NCBI GenBank assembly: GCA_029204225.1
Contig: CM055098.1
Location: forward strand, 51,381,287-51,445,286
Source of the DNA: Diphasiastrum complanatum
Lineage: Eukaryota; Streptophyta; Lycopodiopsida; Lycopodiales; Lycopodiaceae
Reading direction: 5' to 3'
DNA: 64,000 bases
The position numbers were made by a program, and so were the translations under genes. The notes beneath the pieces were generated by a model, which had not been told where the DNA came from, did not search any database, and worked only from the letters and a program-made list of their open reading frames with translations. Position 1 is the stretch's first letter. Every line of letters starts with the position of its first letter. Positions 36,930-48,559 of this stretch are shown piece by piece.

Positions 36930-38780
36930 CAAGCTTGAAAATGGCTCGTCTAGAGGTGGCCCAGAAAGCCGACTCGGTAATACACACGAGTGATTGGCAG
37001 CTGATCCTCCACACGATCTGAGGCCAATGCCCTATTAGGATCAAAACAAATTGGTGGGAGAAAGTTATCCCACTTGGTCTCGATACCCATCAGATATTCT
37101 AAATCCTAGGCATAAGTTGCTGCTGCGTGGACTGTGGATTTGGACAATTGAAATACTCAGTGAAAAATTTGCTGAGAGCCCTTTGGACGTCTATAGTCAT
37201 TGTCCAGCCATGTTCGGAGTTGATTTTTGGCCAATTGTAGTTGTTGAGCATGATTTTGTCCATTGGGGTGTCGCATTCCGCCCATTTGGTTCGTTGTAGA
37301 CATGGCAAAAAATGGGCGTTTACCCGAAGTTGCTGAGGACTTGTCACATAAGCCCTGATGGTCGCAGGGTCACGCTCGAAGAGCTGCTGACGCCACTCTA
37401 GTTGTGCTAAGAGGGCGGGGAGTGCCTGCAACTCATTTCCCTTGATAGTTTGCGTTGAAAAGGATATCTACCAACTGCCTCTTGAAGACTCGTGGGGATA
37501 TTTGGATAAGAATTCGTTGATTTTCTCCTCCACAGACTTGGGGCATCTGAAAGCCCAACTGGCAAATATAGAGCACGAGCCTCTTGATGAGGAGGTTTGT
37601 CCTTCCCCGTGGCTATGGCTGGGACTCATGTCTTGGCCTTGGTCCTGCGTCTCAGCTCTAGTATCGGGAGGCCCTTGGTCGTGTCTGCATGACCCCTGAT
37701 CCTGACTTGTGTCTCCTACTGCCTGCTAGCCTTGATCTTGGCTCGTACTTGCCTGTGCAGCATCAAAGAGAGGTGGTGTTGGAATCACCACCGGGGTTGG
37801 TTGAGCCTTTTGCTCCATAAACTGTTGACAAGCCTTGAGGGCTTGTTTGGTCTGGGCGAGCTCCTGAGTTGCGTTGGCCCGATACTTGTTGAACTCCATT
37901 TGGTAGCTGTTCAGAGATTGACTGTAGACCTACACCTGATGCTTGAAAAGATTCATCTCTGCTTGAGAGAGTGGTCTTGAATCAGATGCCGGTTGGGCTA
38001 GCCAGACAAGTTTTTCTTATTAGAGACTCTGCACCTCCGCTCCCAAGCGTGCGTTTTCAATTTCATAGATCAGCAATTGTGCTTAAAGAGGGGCAAGTCT
38101 TTGTGCAACTCTGATTGCTGGTCTTGCACTTTTCTGGAGGCGTCCGTCAGTGCCTAGAAGAGGCTTTGGATGTGCTTATTCAGGCCCTCTTCCTTTGTCT
38201 GCAGCTTCAGGATCTCATGCTGTCCACTCATCTCGTGTTGTTTAGCTACTTATAGTTTCTGCTACAGCTTCTGAATCTCGGCTCACAATTGTGTGTTGCT
38301 TGTGGCTAATTTTAGTACCCAGCTATCCAAAGAGGCTCGGGTAGCTACCGCATCTTGGATGAATGTCCCCAAGGCTTGGTACATCGTCGTTAGGTCCGTT
38401 GGAACAGTCAGTACACTTCCACTTATTGGGGCTTGTGAGGTAGTGGCCCCGACGACCTGTACATTAGCGTCGTCATCGTCCTCTAGAGTTTCTCCAGTGA
38501 TATCTTGTCATATGGTGCGATGGGATCTGTCCGATCTGGCGATGGAATAAAAACAGTTTGTACAAATGTGTCATCAACGGTTGGTCGCCCTCGACAGCCT
38601 TTGATGGAGAAGTGGGTGGTGTGGGAGGAACAGAAGTGGAGACAGGGATGGGGACAGCTTGTACAAAGAGAGAATGGAAAAAACAGAGGGAAACTGTAGG
38701 GTGGCGTGGAGGATGGAAGGAGAAGATGGGGCTAAAGTGGCCTAGCATGGCGGTGAAAAGTTGATGACCTGCATCCACAC
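36930..38780 (-). pseudogene. extra open frame of gypsy element B (linker, coiled coil, NWP domain)
   Basis: The minus strand carries a degenerate homologue of the extra frame of element A. In order from 38,780: a Pro/Ser/Thr-rich linker, a coiled coil with VAKQHEMSGQHEILKLQ (compare IAKQHEDKAESEKKLAQ in A), and at 37,431-36,940 the C-terminal domain with PMDKIMLNNYNWPKINSEHG followed by a TIDVQRAL segment and later DQLPITRVYYRVGFLGHL. The latter continues past a stop in another frame. The N-terminal globular domain is missing. Many stops show that the copy is dead. Confidence 0.65.
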
Positions 38781-38789
38781 CAAGGTGTA

Positions 38790-40875
38790 CGAAGATGTAC
38801 TAGTTCTATGGATCACGTAGAATTCCTCCAAGAGGACCTTGATGTTCTCATTGATGAAATGACTCCTGCAATCACTGACTACTACTCCACCGGACATCCA
38901 AAGCACACAATGATATTTTCATGAAGAAACTTGGCAGTGGTCCTAGCATCCGCTACTCTCACTACCTTGCTTCGACCTACTTGGTGAGGTAGTCGGTGGC
39001 CACGATTATATATCAGGCTTGGGTACTTTTGGCTGTAGGGTGAATTGGACTAGTATAATCCAATCCCCACTTTTCAAATGGTGCTTGGGCTAAGACTGGG
39101 TGCAAAAGGTCATAATTCAATCTTCTTGGTCTCCTTGCCCTTTGGCACACATGGCATTTTCTCAGGTATTCCTCCGTATCCTTATGAATCGTTGGCCACC
39201 AGCATCCTGATTGTAGGATCTTGCAAACTGTAATGTCAGATGCAAAATGGCCTTCACCCATGCCTTCATGTGAAAGCAAAATGATTTGGGTGGCCTCATG
39301 AGGAAGAATACATCGTCGAAGAATCCCATCTGGTCCTCTTCGATACAATTGGCCAACAATCAACTGATGAGGTCTAGCTTTCAAGATCAATTTTTGCTGA
39401 TCCGCCTTTGGTAGTGATTTGTTTGGTTGGTCCCTCATTAGGTATTCAACTATATCGGTAGCCCATTTTGGTACCTTGTCAACGTAAAATAAGGCAACAT
39501 GGGGTAGCTCATCATCGGGTTGGGTTGCAACCTCCTTCCCCTTGATACGCGATACATGATCTACCATGTAGTGTTGTTTTCCCTTTCGAACCACTATCCA
39601 AAAATCAAACTCTAACAACAGAAGTAGCCATCGAGTGATTCTTTTTGTGTTGCAGGTTTTGTTAACGAGATAAAGCAAGGGTTGATGGTCCATATAAAAG
39701 ACAAAGTGTGTGGCCATCAAGTAATGCCAAAACTTCTTAACCACATATATCATTGCCAATGCTGCCTGCTTTGTGGTTGAATAATTCATTTTTGTATCAT
39801 TGAGCTGTAGGCTTGCAAATCGGATCAAAAAACCCTTTTTGTGTTCTCCTGGCTGGGTTAAGACTGCTCCAACTGCATACTTCGATACGTACGTATGCAC
39901 ATGAAACTCAATGGACCAATTGGTTGGGTGTAAGATTGGTGTTGAGACCAATGCATCTTTAAGTTTTTGGAAAGCCTTTAGGGCTTTCTCATTCCAATGT
40001 GGATCCGTTGTGAGTTTGTAAATTGGTCGTGCTAACTCTGCAAACTCTAGAATGAAAATCCTGTAATAGTTAGCATGACCCATAAAGATGTAGACCTTGC
40101 GGATCATTCCTGGTGATGGTAGATCAACATTGATCCTAATTTTTGATAGGTCTGTGGCGATCCCGTGTCTAGACACTATATGGCCCAGAATCAAGCCATG
40201 TGTAACCCAAAATTGATATTTAATCTGGATTCAAAAAAATCTGGAATTCACGACATTTTTGTAGCACCTTCTCCAGATTGGATAATTGTTCGGAGTTTGG
40301 TCCATGCACATATAGATCGTCCAAGAAAATTTCTAGAAATTTCTGCAAATACTCTTTGAATGTTGTCTGCATGACTTGTTGAAAGGTGCTTGGGGCATTA
40401 CAAAGTCCGAATGACATTACCTTATAGGCATAGGTTCCCCATTCCGTGGCAAATGTTGTCTTATGTTGGTTTTGAGGCGCTATCTTCACTTGATTGTAAC
40501 CATTGAAGCCGTCAAGAAAACTGTAGGCTTCGGCCCCAGCTACTCTGTCAAGGACACTTTTCGTTAAGGGTAAAGAGAAATGATCCTTTTTGGTGACTGC
40601 ATTTAGCGCCTTCAGATTCACACAGATTCGCATTTTGTCGTCCTTCTTTTAACTATCGGCGATACCCATTCAGTGTGCTCGATTTCGTAAATGAAATCCG
40701 CGTCTAACAGCTTCTACAATTCTTGCCTGATCAACTCCGTGTAATTCGGATTGTAGCGGTAATAATGACTCACCTTGGGGACTGCTCCATCCACCAAGGG
40801 TATGGTGTGTTGGACTACTATTGGCGGGATGCCCTTCAGATCATCGTGTGGAGCAAAGTTCCATCATTCGATGCA
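38790..40875 (-). pseudogene. gypsy element B pol: RT, RNase H, integrase
   Basis: Two main frames, 40,633-40,220 and 40,194-39,013, are separated by a frameshift. RT shows SFLDGFNGYNQV and an intact FLDD motif (EIFLDDLYVHG). RNase H begins HTYVSKYAVG, where related elements have HTDASKY, so the first catalytic Asp is Tyr. The integrase zinc domain is complete (HEGMGEGHF ... CHVCQRA). The core begins GLDYTSPI, is stopped at 39,013, and continues degenerate (YIIVATDYLTK, then VADARTTAKFLHENI) to about 38,790. The upstream part before 40,633 (IEHTEWVSPIVK and HTIPLVDGAVPKVSHYYRYN) is readable with one stop. Gag and the left LTR are missing. It is closely related to gypsy element A and points toward it. 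Confidence 0.9.
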
Positions 40876-40899
40876 TAATTAGCACTCTAGTAGTTTATC

Positions 40900-41250
40900 C
40901 TAGGTCTGCCAGCTGATTATCAGAATGAATGTAAGCAAAACATGCTTCAGACTTTTGATGACATCGTACAAGTCGCGAAAGCATATGATTCCATGATGGT
41001 GGCATCCATGAAGCAATTTCAGGCTAATTTATTTGGATCCAACCAAAAGAAAAGAAAAAAAAAAGTTCGTGACAAGAAATCAGTCAAATATATTGACGAA
41101 CTGGATCAAATGGCGTCATATTTTAAGCAAAAGAAGTAGATGTCCCAGAAGAAGGCTAGTAAGGCAAATGCGTATTTTGTCTGTAATAAGCTTGGACATG
41201 TCATGAAGTTTTGCCCAGAGCGAAAGAAACCTGCAACTCAAGTGGTTGAA
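40900..41250 (+). pseudogene. gypsy element C gag tail with damaged zinc knuckle
   Basis: The frame at 40,942-41,139 (MLQTFDDIVQVAKAYDSMM ... NQKKRKKK) is the C-terminal basic part of a gypsy gag. After a stop, [14 protein letters not shown] is a CCHC zinc knuckle whose first Cys has become Tyr. Confidence 0.75.
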
Positions 41251-41759
41251 TAAAGTAACTATTAAGAATAAATATCCATTACCCCAAATGGATGATCTGG
41301 TAGATCGATTAGATGGAGCTAAATACTTCACAAAAATAGATCTCAGAACTGAATATCATTAGAGTAGGATTCATCAAAATGATGTTAAAAAGATAGGTTT
41401 TCAAACGAGATTCGGTCATTTTGAATTCCTTGTGCTTTCTTTTGGATTGACGAGCACCTTCGATATATCAACAGATGATGAACGATGTTTTTTGTCCATA
41501 TCTGGATCAATGCATAGTTGTATTTTTAGATGATATCCTCATCTACAGTAGAACTCTCAAGGAGCATTTGAATCATCTTAAGACTGCCTTGAGAATTCTC
41601 AAAAGAGAAAAATCATATGCTAAAAAATCTAAATGTGAGTTCTTTAAGCATGAGTTAGTATACCTTGGTCATAAGATCACCCGTGGTGGGATGAAGATAG
41701 ACGAGAGTAAGGAGTGTTTGATGAAGCAATCTGATAATTTCGGCTTCAGCTATAGCTAG
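41251..41759 (+). pseudogene. gypsy element C reverse transcriptase fragment
   Basis: [46 protein letters not shown] and an intact FLDD motif in CIVVFLDDILIYSRT identify a chromovirus-like gypsy RT, a different lineage from elements A and B. Gag is joined directly to the middle of RT, so protease and the RT start are deleted. It has a stop after TEYH and one frameshift, and breaks off near 41,740. Confidence 0.85.
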
Positions 41760-42238
41760 CGGCACCAAGGATCTGGAAGCATGCTTTTGTCTTCGTTTGT
41801 TCGCATTTTTCAAAAAATTTCTAAAAATCTAGACAATCGGTGAATCTATGTATACTTACACATTTTTAACCTCTACGAGAAATGTGAAAATGCGAAAAAT
41901 CCGAAGAAGAGAAAATGCAAAGAATGCAAAAAACCCGAGGGTTGGCTAAAACTATTTTAAGTCATATTTTGGGTCAGTGTCGGGTTTTCCCGAAAATGTG
42001 AAAAGTGCAAAAAATCCGATAACGTGTTCGGTATTCAGTTTTTTAGCCTACAAAACTGTAACTTACTTTTGATTGCAAGAACAACATCACTAACTCATCA
42101 GAACAACAGTACATTCATGAATAATATTTGCATTCTCATACACAACATAAATCTTGACAAGAACAATCTATCTATTCAAAATATTCTGGAAGAGAGTACA
42201 TGGCTTGCCGCATATCAGCGTGCAAGGATTTTCTTAAC

Positions 42239-42319
<81 letters not shown>

Positions 42320-42398
42320 TTGTATTTCTTGTGGCCACATATATATATTCTCTAAAACATTTTCTTCTAAGACATTCTTGTAGCCAAACTCCTCCAAC
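41760..42398. repeat. LTR-like stretch with a (TC)n run at 42,241-42,315
   Basis: It has the short words typical of the LTRs in this window (GAAAATGCGAAAAATCCGAAG and similar) and a 75-base TC run. A TATATATAT word at 42,339 could be a promoter on the minus strand. No PBS is present before the copia protease that follows, so the boundary is a deletion junction or belongs to another element. Confidence 0.4.
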
Positions 42399-43735
42399 AT
42401 GACGGAATTCAAGGAGCGAGATACACATTTGTTAATGGCTTATAGCAAGAGCAATGAAGACTGTGATAGCTGGTACTTGGACAACGACGCTACCCAACAC
42501 ATGACCTCTCGCAAGAAATGGTTTATCGAGTATGCAGCTTACAGTAGAGATCAATTCATCTACCTCGAAGATTCAAACACTAGTGTGGAAGGCAAAGGGA
42601 TAGTCAAGATCACATTCAGCAATGATCTATCTATTTGTGTTCCCAACGAGCCTAGTGTAAGCCATTTAAAAATCTTTGGTTGTATATGTTTTGTTCATAT
42701 TCCTAAACAACTTATGAAGAAGTTGGATCATAGGACAAATAAATGAATTTTCATTGGCTATCATGATGAGCATAAAGTTTGTAAAGTTTATGATCCATCC
42801 ACCAGTGTAGTATTTGTCTCTAGGGATGTAATATCTCAAAAACATACATATTTTGATTTTAAACAACCATCGATTTAAACGATGCTATGTCATTTCATCC
42901 TATTTTACATAGCATGGATTCTTCCAACATTGATGTTCCTTCTACAGAACCTGCAGCTATAGCTAAAGAAGCCGAGCAACCGACAATACATGTCATTAGA
43001 CTAGACCAAGCCAGCTTGAGCAGATCTGGATAAATTCAAAAAGAAGTATCATCGCATCCTGGTCAACCAAAGGTTCGCAGATCATCATGGACTCGGACAG
43101 TTCCTGAGAGGTATACAACTCAATCATTCTGAACTTCATCAGAAGAACCAGAGAGCCTAGCTGAAGCAATTAACTCCAAGGATGCTATGAAGTGGCAAGA
43201 AGCTATGGAAAGTGACTACAACTCACTTTTAACAAACCATACCTGGACACTGGTCGACTTCCCCACTCACAAGAGAGTTATAGACAACAAGTGGATCTTC
43301 AAGAAGAAGATCACCTCTGATGGTTTCATTTCTAAATGGAAAGCATGGCTGGTGGCTAAAGGATTCACTCAAGTCCAAGAAGCGAATTATCAAGAAATTT
43401 TTAATCTTGTCATCAAGATGCAGTCAATCAGGACTCTGATTGCGTTAGCAGCCGTAGAAGACCTTGAAATGCACCAAATGGATGTCAAGACCACATTTTA
43501 TGTTATGATGGAACAGCCCACCCGTCCTGCGAGGCTACTCCAACTTAGATTGGAGAGGAACAGTCTCTACTAGAAAATCTACCTCTGGTTTCTGTTTCTA
43601 TTCGGCAAGGAGACCAATTTCGTGGAACTCAAGGAAGCAAAAATCAGTTGCTCTTTCTTCGACCTTAGGGTCAGGTGAAACCAACTTTGATTCTACGTCT
43701 GCTCATTTGATACCTGCAGGAATCACAAACTTAGA
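42399..43735 (+). pseudogene. copia element C pol with three internal deletions
   Basis: The protease fragment SWYLDNDATQHMTS (DNDA instead of DSGA) is joined in frame, after ITFSNDLSI, to the integrase C-terminal block EPSVSHLKIFGC, removing the integrase core. The RT starts MKWQEAMESDYNSLLTNHTW and runs to MDVKTTF, then jumps to the RNase H block GYSNLDWRGTVSTRKSTSGF, removing the palm with its YVDD. RNase H runs to SWNSRKQKSVALSST and then breaks into the repeat at 43.74 kb. Stops occur at 42,744 and 43,571. Confidence 0.88.
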
Positions 43736-44750
43736 TAGCCAATTTATTTGAAGAACATCTACAATGAGCTTCTGGCTGATCTCCAACAAAGGGTAACCAA
43801 TCCTGTCATAATTTCAAGTTTAGATATTAAGTTTAATAACTTGAAGTCATTGAAGACTTGGCCATCTTCAAGGACTTCCACAAACTAGCATTTAGAACAA
43901 GTTTGCAAATTTATATTACTTTTTAAACAGTTTGCAGAAATACAATAAGTGTCGCATAGTTTGTATTTTTTGCACTTCCTTGAAAACTACGACACTTACC
44001 TTCGGCTTCTTCCGTTCAATCATTTTGAAGAAGTCAACTTATGCACAATTCAAAAGTTTAACTGTTTTTTATACTTTCGGTTTTTTTGCATTTTTCGAAA
44101 AAATGCGAAGAGAGAAAATTCTCGAAGAAACCACTTCACGTAAAATGCGAAGTGAGAGAATTTGCGATGTCCTTGTCCACACCAACATTCCCTATTTGTT
44201 GACAGTATACACTATGTACTTCCAAGTACAATGACTTATCTAATTAGGTGACAAACATTTAATGTAGTTAATACATGGATGCAATCTATAAATAGATCAT
44301 CTCAGCCAGATTAAGGAAGCCGCTCCGTCCATGAGACGTATTATTTGAGCCTCCCAGTTACACCGTCATTCTGGTTGTAACTGTCATTGTTGTGCTTCAG
44401 TGTAATATAGCAGCAATACGTTTTTTCTATCTGTGTATAACGTATATGAATGCTTATTGTGATTTGAATGCACTCTATCGCTGTTTGATCGCGCTTGTTT
44501 ACTCACTCTGATCAGAACATGGACGTCTACTACGACTCCTGAGTTTCTGATCAAATGATGGCTGTCTTTATCGCCTGAGGGACTCAAGATATCATACTGC
44601 CATTCCAATCTATTTCAGAACTAAGCTTCATATTGAATTTAACTTCTAGTAATACCACACACACACAAACCATTTCCAATCTCTTCGGTGGACTGTACTC
44701 TCATTTTTGTGAGTATGAACTAATTTTTAAGATCCTATTGGGCAACTAGA
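43732..44750 (+). repeat. LTR-type repeat, copy 2 (partner at 6.4-7.4 kb)
   Basis: The first 550 bases match 6405-7395. A TATAAATA box at 44,288-44,295 is followed by about 450 bases of R/U5-like sequence, so this copy is the more complete LTR. A clear PBS is not seen at its right end. A gag leader of copia element B follows. Confidence 0.65.
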
Positions 44751-47105
44751 ACATTTAAAGCTATGATTATACTTAGCATAAGCTTTCTATTAGAATGTTT
44801 TTGCACCTAGAAGCTGATTGTAACGGAAGAGTTGTTCCACAATATTCTTGTTCCTTCTCCGTTCATGTTCTTCACACTTCCTTGTCTCATCAAGCTCGAA
44901 GATGGGCGAAGAAAGATCGAGTAACAAAAATTTGACAGCCTATTTGTGTACAAATGTGTGTGCAGCCTCGACATCTGACACACAAGAGATGATTCTTGAT
45001 TCAGGAAAAACCTCTCACTTCGTCACATCCAAACGAATAATGTCTGATTTTCAAAGTATAGATTTATCAAGATATATTGTTCTTGGAGATGGATCAAGAC
45101 ATTAGGTGAACAACACTTGTTCACTATGCCTCAACACGAACGGCAGAGATCACAGACTAGAAGATGTTTTGTTTGTACCCACACTACAGCAAGGCTTGCT
45201 CTCAGTAGCAAGAATAGCATATGTTGAGATGTGTGAACGAAACATGCAATGTCATTGATGCCAGCACCAGTAGTTGATTACACAAGGTAGATGAAAAGGG
45301 AACCTATATCATCTGAAGGTGCGCCTACCAGCAGATCAAGCACACCAAGCTCATGAATCGACAAATGTTCTATGGCACAAAAGACTATGCCACATGAACC
45401 CCATGGCATTGTATCAAACAAGCCAACATCACAAGAGTGAGCATCACGAATGCCACGAATTCGACGACCTGTGATACGTGCATGAAACAGAAGATGTCCC
45501 GAACTCCTTTCACCAAAGACTCCTACAAAACAACAAAGATTTTCGAGCTGGTAGATTCGGACATATGCGGACCTTTCGACGTGATCTCAGTAGGAGGCTC
45601 GAAATACTACATCACCTTCATTGATGACTACAACAAGTTCGCCAGAGTCTACTTCATACACAACAATTCGGAAGCACTCGACAAGTTCACTAAATACGTG
45701 AATTGGACAGAAAGATGCACATGAAGCAAAGTGAGATAGATCAGGACTGATCGTGGTGGAAAATACATCTTGAATCGCTTTGTTGACTTCTGCAATGGGG
45801 AATTCTTCATAGAAGGACTGCATCCTATGCACCATAACACAACGGTGTTGTTGAAAGGAATTACAGGACACTCATGGAAGCCGCAAGGTGCATGATGGCC
45901 TATTCAAGGCACCAAGAGTGATATGGGCTAAAGCAGTAGCTACAGTTGTCTATATCTAGAACATAATAGGCAAATCATGTGCACGACACCACATGAACTA
46001 TGGTGGGGTAGAAAGCCCAATATGAAACACGTTCAGAATTTTGGCTATGCAACTTATGCACATATTCTTGATAAGCTTCGAAAGAAGCTTGATGAGAAAG
46101 TCGAACAAGGATACCTTGTCGGGTATGACAACCATTCGTCATACTATAAGGTCTATATGCCAGAGATGAATAAAGTGAAAACAATTAGAGACATCAAGTG
46201 CTATGAAAGCCGAACAATGACAGATGATGATTCAGCCAGCTACGAAGTCTTAGGAAAGCAGTATTATGACCTTCCAACCATGACAGAGAGAGCAGAACTG
46301 CAATACTCAAACGAAGATGTTCGAATCTCACATCAGCTGAGAATCAAATCGGACGAAGAAAGGACCACAAGCCTGCCTACAACTAGAACACTTGTAAACC
46401 GAAATGGTTCCAGACTTAGACGAAGAGACAAAGGTAAGGAAATTGCAGTACCCGAAGAATCTCCCAAGAGATCAATTAGAGAACAAAGAGCGCCAACAAA
46501 ATTCGTGCCAAGCAGCTCGGTTTTAACATCCAAAGAATTTTGTGGATTTAGTGACGAACCACAAACATTCAAACAGTCCAGACAAGGACAAATGGATCCA
46601 AGCCATGAACGAGGAGATTGAATCCATGAAAAGGAATGAGGTATGGACACTACAGCCAGTTCTAGACAAGCGAAAGACAGTGCAATACAAATGGGTATAC
46701 AAGTTGAAGTATGGACCAAACGGAAATGTTTCGAGATACAAAGCCAGACTTGTAGCAAAGGGCTTCTCTCAGAAGTATGGGATCAACTACATTGATACCT
46801 TCTCTCCTGTCGTGAAGCATGCGTCCTTACGCCTGCTATTTGCATATGCAGCTGCCTATGACCTCAGGATTCACATAGTCGACGAGAAGACAACGTTCGT
46901 ACATGGCGAGTTAGACGAAAAAGTCTACATGGACCAACCTCCAGGTTACATCTAAGAATCACTTTCTACCAATGCATGCCGAATGCATAGAAGTATCTAC
47001 GGTCTGAAGCAATCCGCGTGACAATGGTACAAGAAGAAAGATCATGCCCTACAATCCATAGGTTTCGAGCCACCGATAGCCGATTCCAACGTTTAGTTGA
47101 AAGCA
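44751..47105 (+). pseudogene. copia element B: gag tail, protease, integrase, RT fingers
   Basis: It is homologous to copia element A from the MGEERSSNKN gag tail onward. The protease site reads LDSGKTSHF (Ala to Lys). The integrase zinc part (CDTCMKQKMSR) and core (DSDICGPFDVISVGGSKYYI, DRGGKYI) are broken by frameshifts. The C-terminal integrase and linker occupy 45,977-46,621. RT begins KDKWIQAMNEEIESMKRNEV, continues through ARLVAKGFSQKYGINYIDTF to DQPPGYI and a frameshifted SIYGLKQSA, and then ends near 47,105. The palm YVDD and all of RNase H are deleted, because the polypurine tract follows only 45 bases later. Confidence 0.9.
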
Positions 47106-47149
47106 TAAAGAAGAACTTCCCTAGTTTCCACTTCTAAGGCCATAAGTAG

Positions 47150-47640
47150 TTTAAGGGGAGAATAATATTACGTCCATGTCCAATATGTGGGATTCGGAAT
47201 AATCTCTGACATTGATAGCCGATAGTCTAGTGTATAAGGTTGTTAGTTATGCCATGTCATTTTGGGCTTAGTCGATAATGTAGTTAATAATCTTATGAGG
47301 GCCCAAGTACTCTAACTGGACCTATGGAGCTTTTGCATAGTGATTGATAGCTTTTGTGCAAGAATAGGAGGTCAAATGCTTTTGATAGGATTGGAGAGAT
47401 CCTAGAGAGAATATTCTCTAGCTTTTGGAGATTATATAACCTAGTGAAACTCGCCCATCTCCTCATTGTATTTTCTGATTTCAGAAGCCAGGATCCCCTC
47501 ATCTCTTGCTTGCAGTCACCTTGGCTTGGTTGTGAAGTGATTAGGGTTTTGACTAGCCATTTCTTGTTGGTTGGGTGGATTTGAGAAGATATTCACTTAA
47601 AGAAAATTGTACATTTAGTGTATTCACAAACTGCATGAAA
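47150..47640 (+). repeat. polypurine tract and 3' LTR of copia element B
   Basis: AAGGGGAGAATAAT at 47,152-47,165 is a copia-type polypurine tract. The following 480 bases are non-coding with a TATATAA box at 47,433-47,439. No 5' LTR partner was found in view, so the ends are approximate. Confidence 0.6.
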
Positions 47641-47937
47641 AGGCAAGTGTCCTTAAATTGGCCTACCGACCAAATTTGATTGACAAACTCGAGACATGCC
47701 CTTGAGTATAGCAAGTACTGTAAATAACATTGTATAGAGTAATTTTTCTTATGTGTGGCTACTCGGCTAATCCAAGTAGCTGGCTACGGGAAAAGTGCCC
47801 GACTAATAAGTCAATGATGGATCACATCCCGGTCACAACTGAATACAACAACTCTAATTAATTGTACACTAATTACAGTATCACATTTGAAGCTTATAAA
47901 TTGTATATAAGATTAACTCCGATTTCTGACTAAGAAG
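47641..47937. other. spacer, nothing assigned
   Basis: No coding or structural signal is seen between the LTR and the next gene fragment. Confidence 0.3.
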
Positions 47938-48386
47938 ATGCATGAAAACAAACTCGATCTACCTACTAAAGAGGAATTTCTCAAATTTCGGAGACAACTT
48001 GGATTTTCAAAGGCAAGTGTCTATGTTTTGACTTCACTAATGACGAAAAATGGCCATAATATTGACAATAAAATAGTCATCAAAGAATACAGGAGTGCAT
48101 TAGTTATATATCTTGTATCGTATTAATTGATATTCTAAATCCAAACTTAACTTGGAACTCACATAGTCACTCAATCCGTCGAGGAGGACAAAGATTTTAT
48201 GCATTGGGCCATTATTTGAAGTTCTTCAAAAATAATGAGATAAGTGTTGCCCATTCAAGGTTTCATCCACATGGTGAAACAATGATTATGGCAATCAAAA
48301 CACTCTCTCATTTTCTTGGAGGACATAATTTGACAAGAATGCATAAAATAATATTTACCAGAAAAACAATTGCTCTGAAATTTTAG
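47938..48386 (+). pseudogene. unidentified repetitive protein family 2, copy 2
   Basis: A first frame, MHENKLDLPTKEEFLKFRRQ onward, is followed after a stop by RRGGQRFYALGHYLKFF and ETMIMAIKTLSHFLGGH, then HKIIFTRK. The MAIKTLS(H/Y)FL...KIIF segment matches family 2 copy 1 on the opposite strand at about 11.6-11.7 kb. An intron may lie between the two parts (an ATAG acceptor-like site at about 48,156). The family is unknown to me. Confidence 0.5.
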
Positions 48387-48559
48387 GATATAGACCAATA
48401 ATTTCCATGCTCATGTCATCCCATTGTGCATTGTATGTTACATATGTTAATATGAATAAGTGTCATAACTACCATCTCTTGGCCCTTACCAAAAAGAAGG
48501 TTATTTGTTGCATGACTCTAAGTTGCAACTTTCATTGAAAAACATGTTCGAGTTCAAGA

